A stretch of DNA of 61,698 bases from Proteiniphilum sp. X52 (lineage in GTDB: Bacteria; Bacteroidota; Bacteroidia; Bacteroidales; Dysgonomonadaceae), in assembly GCF_003712195.1 (NCBI RefSeq), contig NZ_RDSD01000024.1, forward strand, positions 1-61,698, read 5' to 3'. This document shows, piece after piece, positions 7,486 to 15,451 of this stretch (positions are counted from its first letter, which is position 1; the number at the start of each line of letters is the position of its first letter). The notes under the pieces are model-generated. The model worked only from the letters and a program-made list of their open reading frames with translations. It had not been told where the DNA came from and did no database searches. The position numbers and the translations under genes are program-made.

Positions 7486-9933
7486 TTAGAATTTAATTGT
7501 ATAGCTTACCGAAGGGATAATGGGAAAGAGCGTGGCCTGCCGCAAAACCTTTTTTGTTTTCCGTTCATCCGTCTCCTGATTCACGGAGGTTTCATCCCAT
7601 ACATATACATAGAAAGGATTCAGGCGGTTGTACACGTTGTAAATACTGACATTCCATGTGCGGAGGTTTCCCCGTTTGGTCTTTTTGTGGAAATTCACTC
7701 CCAGATCCAGCCGGTGGTAATTGTTGTACCTGAAATTGTTCCGTGCCTCCACATAAGAATAGGCTGCGGGTGAATAGGATTGATGCCTGTAAGTGGGAGA
7801 ATCGGCTGCCGCATATTCATGGAAGGCGAAGGTTGCGGCATTCCCCGTGCTGAATACCCATGAGGCGGACAAATCTATCTTTTCCGAGAACTTATGCGTG
7901 CCGGTAATGCTGATGTCGTGCCTTCTGTCGTACTTGGCGGGAAACCGCTTCCCATTGTTAATGGTATTTCCGGGGCGGTCGAAGAGCCTGTCGGATTTAG
8001 ACCAAGTGTATCCTATCCATCCGGTCGTATTCCCGAATGAACGTTGGGCCAGGAATTCTACGCCATAAGCTATCCCTCGTCCCATGCTCACCTTCTCTTC
8101 CCAATTGGTGGATACTCCCATAAACGAGGCGCCATCCTTATATTCAAGCAGATTGTCCATTGTCTTGTAATAGCCTTCCACGGAGAAATCAGCGACATGC
8201 GGAAGCGAATAGAATGCTCCCAAGGCATACTGGTGTGATTTCATCGGTTTGATTTTTGATGTGGCCGGCACCCACAAGTCCGTCGGCAGGCTGATGGTGT
8301 TATTGGAAAGCATGTGGATGTACTGACTCATGGAAGCATAGCCGGCTTTCAACGACAAGTTGTCGGTAAGCAGCAGCCTCAATCCCGCACGCGGCTGCAA
8401 AGAGAAGTAGCTGCCGTTCTGCACGTGAAATGAAGAGAAATGCGCCCCCAAATTCACTTTCAGCATTTTTCCGAGTGAGATGTTATCTTCAAGGTAAGCC
8501 GCCGTCTCATGGCCATATATTTTGGGGCTTCCGGCTACAGTATCGATGTTTTGCTCTGTCTGGCTCGTATCCATGACTTTCAGGGAAACAACATCGGGAG
8601 CAAATGTATGGTAAGTGTAAGAGGCACCGAATTTGATGTCGTGATTGACGTTGGGCGTGAAATCAAAATCGGTTTTCAGTGTCCAATCCTGTATTCCGGA
8701 ATTATAGGTGAGCCGCGTTTCTTCTTTCGTTTGGGGTTGACCAGAATTGGAAGGATGGCGGGTTTCGCTTTCGTGGCCGCTGCCTAATGCAGAGCGGTAA
8801 CGGGTGAATGAAGCGGTAGTATTCATAAACAGTTTGTTGTTCAGGATGCGGTTCCAGCGGAGTGCGGCAATGGCATTGCCCCAATCCCAGTCGAGCTTCG
8901 TATGATCTCTGGATTCCAGATTATCACCATATGAATGTCCGTCTTGCGCTTTCAGGTAAATTGCATCATCCCCGAAATAGGTGCTCAGGTATAGTTTGTC
9001 CTTATCCGATAGCTTATGGGTGAACTTGGCGTTTATATCGTAAAAGAAATATCCCGCCCTGTTCACTCCTCCGTTTTCATTGTCCTGTGCCATTTTGATG
9101 ATCGGCTGGGCCAGCACATCGATATAGGTTCTACGCAATGATAGGTTGAACGTGGTCTTTTCTTTTATGATAGGGCCTTCCAACTGTAATTTGGATGAGA
9201 TAAGGCCGATGCTTGCCGTGCCACGAATTTTTTTATCGTCTCCGTCTTTCATCCGCACGTCCACCACAGATGAAAGTCGTCCGCCAAACCGCGCGGGAAA
9301 ACTGCCTTTGTAAAGGGTCACGTTTTTCAGCGCGTCGCTGTTGAACACGGAAAAGAAACCGAGCATGTGATTGACATTATACAGCGGCACCCCGTCCAAC
9401 AGGAGCAGGTTTTCATCCGGCCCGCCTCCCCGCACATACAGCCCGGCCGATCCTTCGGTACCCGATTGTACACCCGGCAACAGTTGCAATGCTTTGATCA
9501 GGTCATTTTCCCCAAGGAGGGTCGGGATATTTTTTATCTGCTCGATGGGTACTTCCACGGCACTCATCTGCGATCCCCTCACTCCTGTTTCGGAGCGGTT
9601 TCCAATCACCGTCACTTCCTCCAGCATGTTATCCAGATCCAACTGGATGTTCAACACCGTGTCGCGCTGCAGGTGAAATTCCTGTTTTGATGCTCTGTAT
9701 CCGATATAAGAATACTCGAGGGTCACATCCCCGGCCGGTAACGTCAGCGAATAGTAGCCAAAGCTATTGGTTGCCGTTCCTTTAGCGGAATTTGAGTCGA
9801 AAACAGTAGCGGAGATAAGGGTTTCACCGTTTACCCTGTCGGTAACGTATCCGCTGATAGTGTAACGTTGCGCGAGTACCGGATGGGCGATCATATACAG
9901 CAGCATCAGGTAAAGTGGGGTTTGTTTCCTCAT
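7486..9933 (-). CDS. TonB-dependent outer-membrane receptor with CarboxypepD-like N-terminal domain
   Basis: 815 residues. A signal peptide ends HPVLAQ (1-22). A carboxypeptidase-regulatory-like domain follows (YTISGYVTDRVNGETLISA, ~23-105). The plug spans about 120-225, with IPTLLGENDLIKALQLLPGV and YVRGGGPDENLLLLDGVPL. The rest is a 22-strand-type barrel ending in IIPSVSYTIKF with the C-terminal aromatic residue. It would import a ligand across the outer membrane using TonB-ExbBD energy. It is transcribed with the downstream DUF4249 lipoprotein; no SusD-like gene is present, so a glycan substrate is not indicated. Confidence 0.95.
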   Translation of the reverse strand: MRKQTPLYLMLLYMIAHPVLAQRYTISGYVTDRVNGETLISATVFDSNSAKGTATNSFGYYSLTLPAGDVTLEYSYIGYRASKQEFHLQRDTVLNIQLDLDNMLEEVTVIGNRSETGVRGSQMSAVEVPIEQIKNIPTLLGENDLIKALQLLPGVQSGTEGSAGLYVRGGGPDENLLLLDGVPLYNVNHMLGFFSVFNSDALKNVTLYKGSFPARFGGRLSSVVDVRMKDGDDKKIRGTASIGLISSKLQLEGPIIKEKTTFNLSLRRTYIDVLAQPIIKMAQDNENGGVNRAGYFFYDINAKFTHKLSDKDKLYLSTYFGDDAIYLKAQDGHSYGDNLESRDHTKLDWDWGNAIAALRWNRILNNKLFMNTTASFTRYRSALGSGHESETRHPSNSGQPQTKEETRLTYNSGIQDWTLKTDFDFTPNVNHDIKFGASYTYHTFAPDVVSLKVMDTSQTEQNIDTVAGSPKIYGHETAAYLEDNISLGKMLKVNLGAHFSSFHVQNGSYFSLQPRAGLRLLLTDNLSLKAGYASMSQYIHMLSNNTISLPTDLWVPATSKIKPMKSHQYALGAFYSLPHVADFSVEGYYKTMDNLLEYKDGASFMGVSTNWEEKVSMGRGIAYGVEFLAQRSFGNTTGWIGYTWSKSDRLFDRPGNTINNGKRFPAKYDRRHDISITGTHKFSEKIDLSASWVFSTGNAATFAFHEYAAADSPTYRHQSYSPAAYSYVEARNNFRYNNYHRLDLGVNFHKKTKRGNLRTWNVSIYNVYNRLNPFYVYVWDETSVNQETDERKTKKVLRQATLFPIIPSVSYTIKF

Positions 9934-10093
9934 AAAATTAAATAACGAGCAATACTCACTGTTGTTTTTTACGTGACATGCTTATATGATGCGGAACCGG
10001 CAAAAATCACTCATCCGAAATCGTTAATATACTGAAAAATCACTCTGTCTCCCACGCCACTTGCAATATTGCCATTGTAGTGTATATTTTTAT

Positions 10094-11107
10094 TTATCTA
10101 AACCAATTGACAGGATTGACTTTTCTCAAAAAAATCGCTCTTTTCCTTTTTCTTTTATACCTTTGCCAGTCTTTCCTCTCTTTTTTGTTATAGTATTTTA
10201 CATAAATATCGTCCTGTTGCGAAGGTTCGAAATTTGTAAAACTCCATTTAATTATTTTATCATTTTCAGCCATTTGATACCCAAACGGTGAGATTTCTTC
10301 CAAGGTTTCCAGTTTAATATCATGTAGTTTTAATTCAATATCGGCTTTTTCTATCAAGCCATACCATCCTGAACCAGTCTCCAGAATATACTTAAAATAT
10401 CTATAATCAGCACCATATCCTTGTCCGGATGGCAGTGAATACTCTACTTTTATTTGTTTCCTTTCATTTTTGTAAAAATGAACATTCCATACATACCACG
10501 GAAAATTACCTTTTTCCATTTGTTTTCCAAAGGGTTGCCAAAGGTCTGATCCGAAATGTGGTTTTGTCTCTCTCCATTTAAACAAATCCTCCAAAGCTGC
10601 CCTGGCTGCTTGATATGATGGATTTGAAGAATATTGAAAAAATACATTCTCTTCTATAGTCACATTATTTGCTGAATATATGCTATCCATTTTCCGCTGG
10701 TATTCTTTCTCAATATGGTATATATACATATAAGCATTGTAAATGCTATCTAACTCTGAAGGCACGCCAATATCCTCTTCTGTCAGCATTTTATTGTCAA
10801 CAAAAATCCTGAAATGCGATTTATCATCATCAGAATAGTCACCCATAGACCAGTATTGAAAATTCATTACCGGAAATCCAACCTGAATAGTTATGCTTTC
10901 CCCATGGTTTAATAATTCAAAAGTACATGATACTTTGGCTGAATCATTAAACAAGTCAGCATAAACATATTCTTCTGTCATCTGGATTTTACAACTGTCA
11001 TTTGTATAAATTCCTTTGACAACAATCGGGTTGGGAGCAATGTCAGCGTTAACCCTGGTAAATAATAAAAAAGCAGTCAATATTAAATAAAATAATCTCC
11101 TATTCAT
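10094..11107 (-). CDS. Secreted protein, DUF4424-like
   Basis: About 337 residues from the ATG at 11107 (MNRRLFYL; an ATG 15 bp upstream is also in frame). A signal peptide ends VNADIAPNP. The mature start ADIAPNPIVV, then KIQMTEEYVYADLFND, CTFELLNHGES and IQVGFPVMNF resemble the DUF4424 pattern, in which membrane-associated proteins describe a beta-rich domain after an IAPNP motif. No catalytic signature. The C-terminus is strongly basic (KERKDWQRYKRKRKRA). It is monocistronic. Function unknown. Confidence 0.7.
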   Translation of the reverse strand: MNRRLFYLILTAFLLFTRVNADIAPNPIVVKGIYTNDSCKIQMTEEYVYADLFNDSAKVSCTFELLNHGESITIQVGFPVMNFQYWSMGDYSDDDKSHFRIFVDNKMLTEEDIGVPSELDSIYNAYMYIYHIEKEYQRKMDSIYSANNVTIEENVFFQYSSNPSYQAARAALEDLFKWRETKPHFGSDLWQPFGKQMEKGNFPWYVWNVHFYKNERKQIKVEYSLPSGQGYGADYRYFKYILETGSGWYGLIEKADIELKLHDIKLETLEEISPFGYQMAENDKIIKWSFTNFEPSQQDDIYVKYYNKKERKDWQRYKRKRKRAIFLRKVNPVNWFR

Positions 11108-11138
11108 TATTTGATGATACATTATTTATTATCTTATC

Positions 11139-11166
11139 CTCCTAATGGTTTTAGTTTCATTAGGAG
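11139..11166. terminator. Perfect hairpin upstream of the DUF4424-like gene
   Basis: CTCCTAATG (11139-11147) pairs exactly with CATTAGGAG (11158-11166) around a 10-nt T-rich loop. No clean T-run follows, so it may be a regulatory stem in the 5' leader of the minus-strand gene rather than a terminator. Confidence 0.35.
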
Positions 11167-11469
11167 TAGCAGAGTATCTCATTGTTGGATAACGCGGGGA
11201 TTAGAACAAGGGGCCAAGGGCAATTGAAGATACCAGCAGGAACTCTGAAGACTCCATTCGACCCGCGAACGATGGGCCTACAAACATGTTTCATAAAAAT
11301 GATAATAATTAAAGTAAAGTATGTATTTCTTTCGTTTTGCTAAAGTGTTCCTATTTCGCATCCTCAAGGGAAAGGATCTTCGTCATAAGAATATTTCTCA
11401 TGATACCGGATCATCTGAAAATAATTCATATGAAGCGCCTGCAAATCTAAAATATTTTTTTCAATCTTA
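11167..11469. other. Intergenic region without a recognised gene
   Basis: About 300 bp between a minus-strand gene and the composite element. A GC-richer patch at 11189-11280 differs from the AT-rich remainder and might be a gene or structured-RNA remnant, but both strands are interrupted and I recognise nothing. Confidence 0.4.
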
Positions 11470-11517
11470 ATTATATATCCTCAGAAAAATAATAGAATTA
11501 TAAAAATAATTTATCAG
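11470..11517. repeat. 48-bp target duplication, left copy
   Basis: 48 bp starting ATTATATATCC and ending TTATCAG, identical to 14248-14295. It abuts the left IS end (TAGTTTGAC at 11518). The pair brackets the composite element. Confidence 0.9.
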
Positions 11518-12359
11518 TAGTTTGACTCAATAAATTTTCGATTTTTTTGATAAAAGACCCCCAAAGGTCTTTTTTTGTCAAATATTTTTCTATATTTATA
11601 ACATTGTTGCAGATATGAAACTCAATATTGTCAAGTCCAAGAACTGTACTATTCTCTACGCGGCACGTTCTTACAGGAGCGAAAGCGGCAAAAGCACGTC
11701 CAAAGTGGTCAAGCGTCTAGGGACTGTTGAAGAACTGCGCGGGAAGTTGAATGGGGAAGACCCGATTGAATGGGCAAAGACTCAAGTTGCCGGGATCACC
11801 GCACTTGAAAAAGAAGGGAACAAGCACGTCATTATTGACTGCAACCCCATGGCGCTTATCTCCAAAGGCGAGCGGCGCTCGTACAACGGCGGCCGTTGGA
11901 TCATCGAGAACGGCTTCCGCATCATGAAGACGGACTTCGATGCCCGGCCGTCTCACTTGCTTCCTGGCACTGCTGGTATACAAGTATCTGGAGAAGAAAG
12001 TGAACCGTGGCGGGAAGCACTTCACAACAGATGAGATAGTGGATACACTCAGGGGGATGGACTTCCTAAGCATACCTGGTGAAGGATATATCCCCACTTA
12101 TACCAGGACGGACTTGACCAATCATCTCCATGGCAGTGCCGGCTTCAGGACGGATACCCAGATAGTCACCAAACAGAAGATGAGAAGTATCATCTCACAG
12201 ACAAAGAAAAGAGAAAAAGAGGATTGACAGGGAGGGGGCTCCCCCCCACCTCTATATACCACAAAGTCAGAAAAAAAAGCAAGGCCACAAATCGCCCCTG
12301 AATCGGCCTGTGGCCTTGATCTATCACCACTCTGACAAAACCAAAGCGTCAAACACCGG
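11518..12359 (+). mobile_element. IS1634-like element copy 1, internally deleted
   Basis: Both ends are present: the left end has TAGTTTGAC then the AAAGACC/GGTCTTT hairpin (11555-11580), the right end has the CAAGGCCACA-type hairpin and GTCAAACACCGG at 12348-12359. About 1.15 kb of interior is missing relative to 21271-23284. Confidence 0.9.
11615..12227 (+). pseudogene. IS1634-like transposase, two internal deletions
   Basis: Codons 1-94 correspond to the start of the family protein through RRSYNGG. The frame then jumps directly to RWIIENGFRIMKTDFDARP near the C-terminus. The join sits on CAACGGCGGC, a 10-bp sequence that occurs twice in the intact gene (22893-22902 and 21777-21786); the 1,116 bp lost is an exact multiple of three. 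A second loss of 38 bp after DARP shifts the frame, so the C-terminal part (LALLVYKYLEKK ... TKKREKED, to 12227) is read in another frame. The catalytic D residues are missing; it cannot be active. Confidence 0.9.
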
Positions 12360-12394
12360 AAGGTAAGGATTTTTTGAAAAATGGGAAAATTACG

Positions 12395-13294
12395 CTAATT
12401 CCAAAATTTTTGTGAATGCCAATCGATTGGAAAATCCATCGCTCGAAAATCAACCGTTGGATAACGCTGAGACAACTCTATTAGCCTTTCTTTTAATTTG
12501 TTATTTGGAGTTATCGTATGCAACAGATATTTTATCATACATATTTTATAGTAGATACGCCTTCGGTCAGTAGTCGTGTCATCAATCCATTTATAAGTAG
12601 GATTTCTTAGTTCAGAAGGGATGTTAGGTAGCTCACGGTTCCACATTCTTCCGTGATGGCAACAAATATTTCGAATGTTAGCGAGTACCATCAACCAAGA
12701 AGCCAGCACGGGTGCCTGCAGTCCGAAGGATTTGGCAATCTGCTTTTGCAAACGCCTATCGGCAATATTTATATACAAATTACCAAGAACGCCCAACGGT
12801 ATTATTTCTGCCAACATCCAGGAAGGCGGATACTGATTACTGTAATTCTGTTTGAAATGGAGAATGAAATCTTCTTTGGATTTTGAATGTTCAGCGTCTA
12901 TTAATGATAGACTTTGGATGTATCGATTTCTATCTCTAAAATATATCGGATTTGTCAGCCAAAATATATCGTTTAAGAAGCTACATCCTCTATTAACAAT
13001 TTCTGTGCGTATGGCAATTTCAATTTTCTCAATTTCATTAAAAAGCAACAAACGTAACTTTCTGTCGAAACGATACATATCCAACACCTGATTAAATGTC
13101 GCTCCCGCTTTGTATAAATGTTGATTTTTAGGAGTTTGAAGTAGAGGATAGAAATAAGCACTTAGCCTAAAATATCCGATGTGCTTCAAATAATCCTTCG
13201 CCCGATCATCATTATCAATAAGTAACCCTCGTTCTTTTAAGAGATTTAGTTGCTCGGGAACCGATAGAAATCCTTTGTTGAATGTCTTCTTCAT
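12395..13294 (-). CDS. AbiD/AbiF-type abortive infection protein (Abi_2, HEPN)
   Basis: 299 residues matching the Abi_2 (AbiD/AbiF) layout. The N-terminus has the family's opening SVPEQLNLLKERGLLIDN, then DYLKHIGYFRLSAYFYPLL. The centre has YRFDRKLRLLLFNEIEKIEIAIR. The C-terminal half has the HEPN-type RxxxxH in RNICCHHGRMWNR, the likely RNase site. Members protect against phages by arresting infected cells; lactococcal AbiD/AbiF are the founding examples. The gene is complete, with ATGA overlap to the upstream topB-fragment frame, and is the only intact gene inside the composite element. It has no obvious antitoxin partner, so it probably works alone. Confidence 0.9.
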   Translation of the reverse strand: MKKTFNKGFLSVPEQLNLLKERGLLIDNDDRAKDYLKHIGYFRLSAYFYPLLQTPKNQHLYKAGATFNQVLDMYRFDRKLRLLLFNEIEKIEIAIRTEIVNRGCSFLNDIFWLTNPIYFRDRNRYIQSLSLIDAEHSKSKEDFILHFKQNYSNQYPPSWMLAEIIPLGVLGNLYINIADRRLQKQIAKSFGLQAPVLASWLMVLANIRNICCHHGRMWNRELPNIPSELRNPTYKWIDDTTTDRRRIYYKICMIKYLLHTITPNNKLKERLIELSQRYPTVDFRAMDFPIDWHSQKFWN

Positions 13295-13596
13295 ATGAAT
13301 AGGAAGGTATATAAATAAAACGACCTGCCGATTTGAGCATTGTTAAGAGGCTTGGCAGGTTCTACATAGTGCAAAAGTACAATTTTGTTTTTACCTGACC
13401 AAATTATTGAGTAAATAATACCGATTTTTCTTATTTTTTCATTTTCGTCCGCGGGAGGAAACTCAAACTCTGTGCTTCCATCTTCTTTCAACACGATATA
13501 AGTGTCAAACGTTTTTCCCGTTTTGCTTTTTAGCCCTTTCAATAAAGAAGATTTTTTATTTGTTAGAATAGCTTTTACATCAATTTCCGAAAGCCG
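13291..13596 (-). pseudogene. C-terminal fragment of DNA topoisomerase III, cut by IS copy 2
   Basis: Just inside the IS end the minus strand encodes RLSEIDVKAILTNKK, then LLKGLKSKTGKTFDTYIVLK and STEFEFPP. This is the repeated zinc-free C-terminal segment of TopB-type topoisomerases (LSxKxVxxLLTxxKT..IKGFKSKxGKxFDA). Everything upstream is missing, replaced by the IS. After FEFPP the frame continues 45 codons without resemblance and ends overlapping the Abi ATG. Accessory topB genes are common on Bacteroidota conjugative elements, so the cargo probably came from one. Confidence 0.65.
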
Positions 13597-13597
13597 G

Positions 13598-14247
13598 TAG
13601 TTTGACACAATAAATTTTCGATTTTTTTGATAAAAGACCCCCAGAGGTCTTTTTTTTGTCAAATATTTTTCTATATTTATGGCATTATATAGCATTGTGC
13701 AGATATGAAACTGAATATTGTCAAGTCCAAGAACTGTACTATTCTCTACGCGGCACGTTCTTACAAGAGCGAAAGCGGCAAAAGCACGTCCAAAGTGGTC
13801 AAGCGTCTAGGGACTGTTGAAGAACTGCGCGGGAAGTTGAATGGGGAAGACCCGATTGAATGGGCAAAGACTCAAGTTGCCGGGATGACCGCACTTGAAA
13901 AAGAAGGGAACAAGCACGTCATTATAGACTGCAACCCCATGGCGCTTATCTCCAAAGGCGAGCGGCGCTCGTACAACGGCGGCTACCTGTTCCTTCAGAA
14001 AATATATTACGAACTGGGCCTGGACCACATCTGCAAGAAGATAGCGAAGAAACACAAGCTGCTGAAGTATGACCTGAACGGCATTCTTTCGATGTTGGTA
14101 TACACCCGGATACTGTATCCGGGGTCCAAGCGGTCCTCGTTGGAAGATGCAAGGAAGTTCCTCGAGCAGCCGGAGTGCGCGTTGGAGCAGCGTGTCATCG
14201 TGACCTTCTCGTTCAAGTATCAGGAAAATCAAAGTGTCAAACACGGG
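13598..14247 (+). mobile_element. IS1634-like element copy 2, internally deleted
   Basis: The left end (CCGGTAGTTTGACACAAT at 13594) and the AAAGACC/GGTCTTT hairpin are intact. The right end is shortened to the last ~20 bp (AATCAAAGTGTCAAACAC, 14227-14244), lacking the right-end hairpin. About 1.36 kb is missing relative to the intact IS. Confidence 0.9.
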
Positions 14248-14307
14248 ATTATATATCCTCAGAAAAATAATAGAATTATAAAAATAATTTATCAGTCTGC
14301 CATATAG
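13705..14307 (+). pseudogene. IS1634-like transposase, truncated and run through the IS end
   Basis: Codons 1-154 follow the transposase from its start through CALEQ. The frame then jumps to RVIVTFSFKYQE, skipping 603 bp (exactly 201 codons). The join falls on TGGAGCAG, which occurs at both breakpoints in the intact gene (22686-22693 and 22083-22090). After KYQE the sequence goes straight into the terminal IS end and the flanking repeat, adding about 30 foreign codons. The N-terminal 40 residues match IS copy 1 rather than the intact IS. Catalytic D and E residues are lost. Confidence 0.9.
14248..14295. repeat. 48-bp target duplication, right copy
   Basis: Identical in all 48 positions to 11470-11517. 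It starts right after the right IS end (GTCAAACACGGG). Confidence 0.9.
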
Positions 14308-14521
14308 TGTAAGTAAATCTTCCTTTACAAAAATAATAGCGAATAAACACAAACAGCTTATATTTCATTTATTTTCAATCTATTAAGATCAGATTTGTTT
14401 GCCATGACACGGTATTGAAACGTGAGATTCAGAAAAGCACCATCTTTTAACTAATAATATTAGTTTTATAACGAAAATATTTAGTTACTTTGCCGGTATA
14501 AACTTCAAAACAGACCAAATT

Positions 14522-15451
14522 ATGCGAAACAAAACAGTAGCCAGCGGATGTATAATATTTTTCTTTCTTTTGACAACCGGAAACCTTAACGCTATGCAAG
14601 CGGCAAAAAATAATCAGCTTGATCCCCCGCCGCAACAGGAAGAATTGGATAAGGCTTTTCTCCGTATTATTTATGTGTTCGACCAGCAAGCAACAAAAGA
14701 GGATGAGAAAATTTTAATCACTGACACGATGGCATTGGATATTGCACAAAACTGGTCGGTGTACTATGATTGGAACAAAGAGCGGAGAGACTCTGTCGCC
14801 AAAGTAAAAGATCAGAAATTAATACAAACACTTAAATCGGTAAATGTATTGAAAGATCCCGAGAATGAAATTTTCGAGCGTTTTGAAGCCATGCACCGAA
14901 AACCCGAAATTATGAACGACCGGAAAGGTGAAGATGCGCGGATATTTAAGAACCGGTCTGACAACACAACTATTACCATAGACAAAGGTCCACTTACCGG
15001 AGCGGGTAAAGGTATATATCTCCGATTAAAAGAACCAATACCTCCCATGGATTGGCAAATATCGGAAGATACTATTTCCATAATGGGTTACCTTTGTTAC
15101 AAAGCTACAGTCCCATTCCGGGGACGTAATTATACGGCATGGTTTTCACCGGAAATACCGATCAACGAGGGGCCATGGAAGTTATACGGTCTGCCCAGAG
15201 CGATCCTGAGTGCAAAAACGGAGGATGGGTTATTTCGCTTTCAGGCGATTGGAATTGAGCAGATCAAAGACGTACCTATCCGGTTTCCGTCCGACAGAGA
15301 CTTTGAAGAAGCCAAAACTCTGAAACAGGTTAACGATTACAGAAGGTCGAAACTGAAAGACATATCGCTCAGTTATATGGATAATGGCACGATGACTATA
15401 TTGAGGAAAAGAAACCCTGTGAAATACAATGATTTGGAATTGAGTGAATGA
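14522..15451 (+). CDS. GLPGLI family protein
   Basis: 309 residues. A signal peptide ends GNLNAMQA. The signature of this Bacteroidota family, normally GPxKxxGLPGLI, is seen here as GPWKLYGLPRAIL around residue 220. Upstream blocks fit too: YLCYKATVPFRGRNYTAWFSPEIPI, a conserved beta segment. It is a periplasmic or surface protein of unknown activity, nearly always beside an outer-membrane receptor-like gene. Its stop overlaps the next ATG by 4 bp, so the pair is translationally coupled. A weak -7 box (TTACTTTG) lies around 14488-14495. Confidence 0.9.
   Translation: MRNKTVASGCIIFFFLLTTGNLNAMQAAKNNQLDPPPQQEELDKAFLRIIYVFDQQATKEDEKILITDTMALDIAQNWSVYYDWNKERRDSVAKVKDQKLIQTLKSVNVLKDPENEIFERFEAMHRKPEIMNDRKGEDARIFKNRSDNTTITIDKGPLTGAGKGIYLRLKEPIPPMDWQISEDTISIMGYLCYKATVPFRGRNYTAWFSPEIPINEGPWKLYGLPRAILSAKTEDGLFRFQAIGIEQIKDVPIRFPSDRDFEEAKTLKQVNDYRRSKLKDISLSYMDNGTMTILRKRNPVKYNDLELSE

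Larger units (their letters stand above)
11518..14247 (+). mobile_element. Composite IS1634-like element carrying an Abi gene
   Basis: 2,730 bp between identical 48-bp direct repeats. Order: defective IS copy 1 (11518-12359, plus orientation), cargo on the minus strand (Abi gene 12395-13294, topB fragment), defective IS copy 2 (13598-14247, plus orientation). The outer left end (TAGTTTGAC) and outer right end (GTCAAACAC) match the ends of the intact IS at 21271-23284. Both transposase genes are broken, so movement would need the intact copy in trans. The direct repeats bracket the whole unit rather than each IS, which implies that it inserted as one piece or that the cargo replaced the interior of a single element. 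Confidence 0.8.

Noticed and set aside
11189-11280. GC-richer patch as a structured RNA or group II intron part
   Set aside because: No recognisable intron domain or RNA family; both strands are interrupted for coding.
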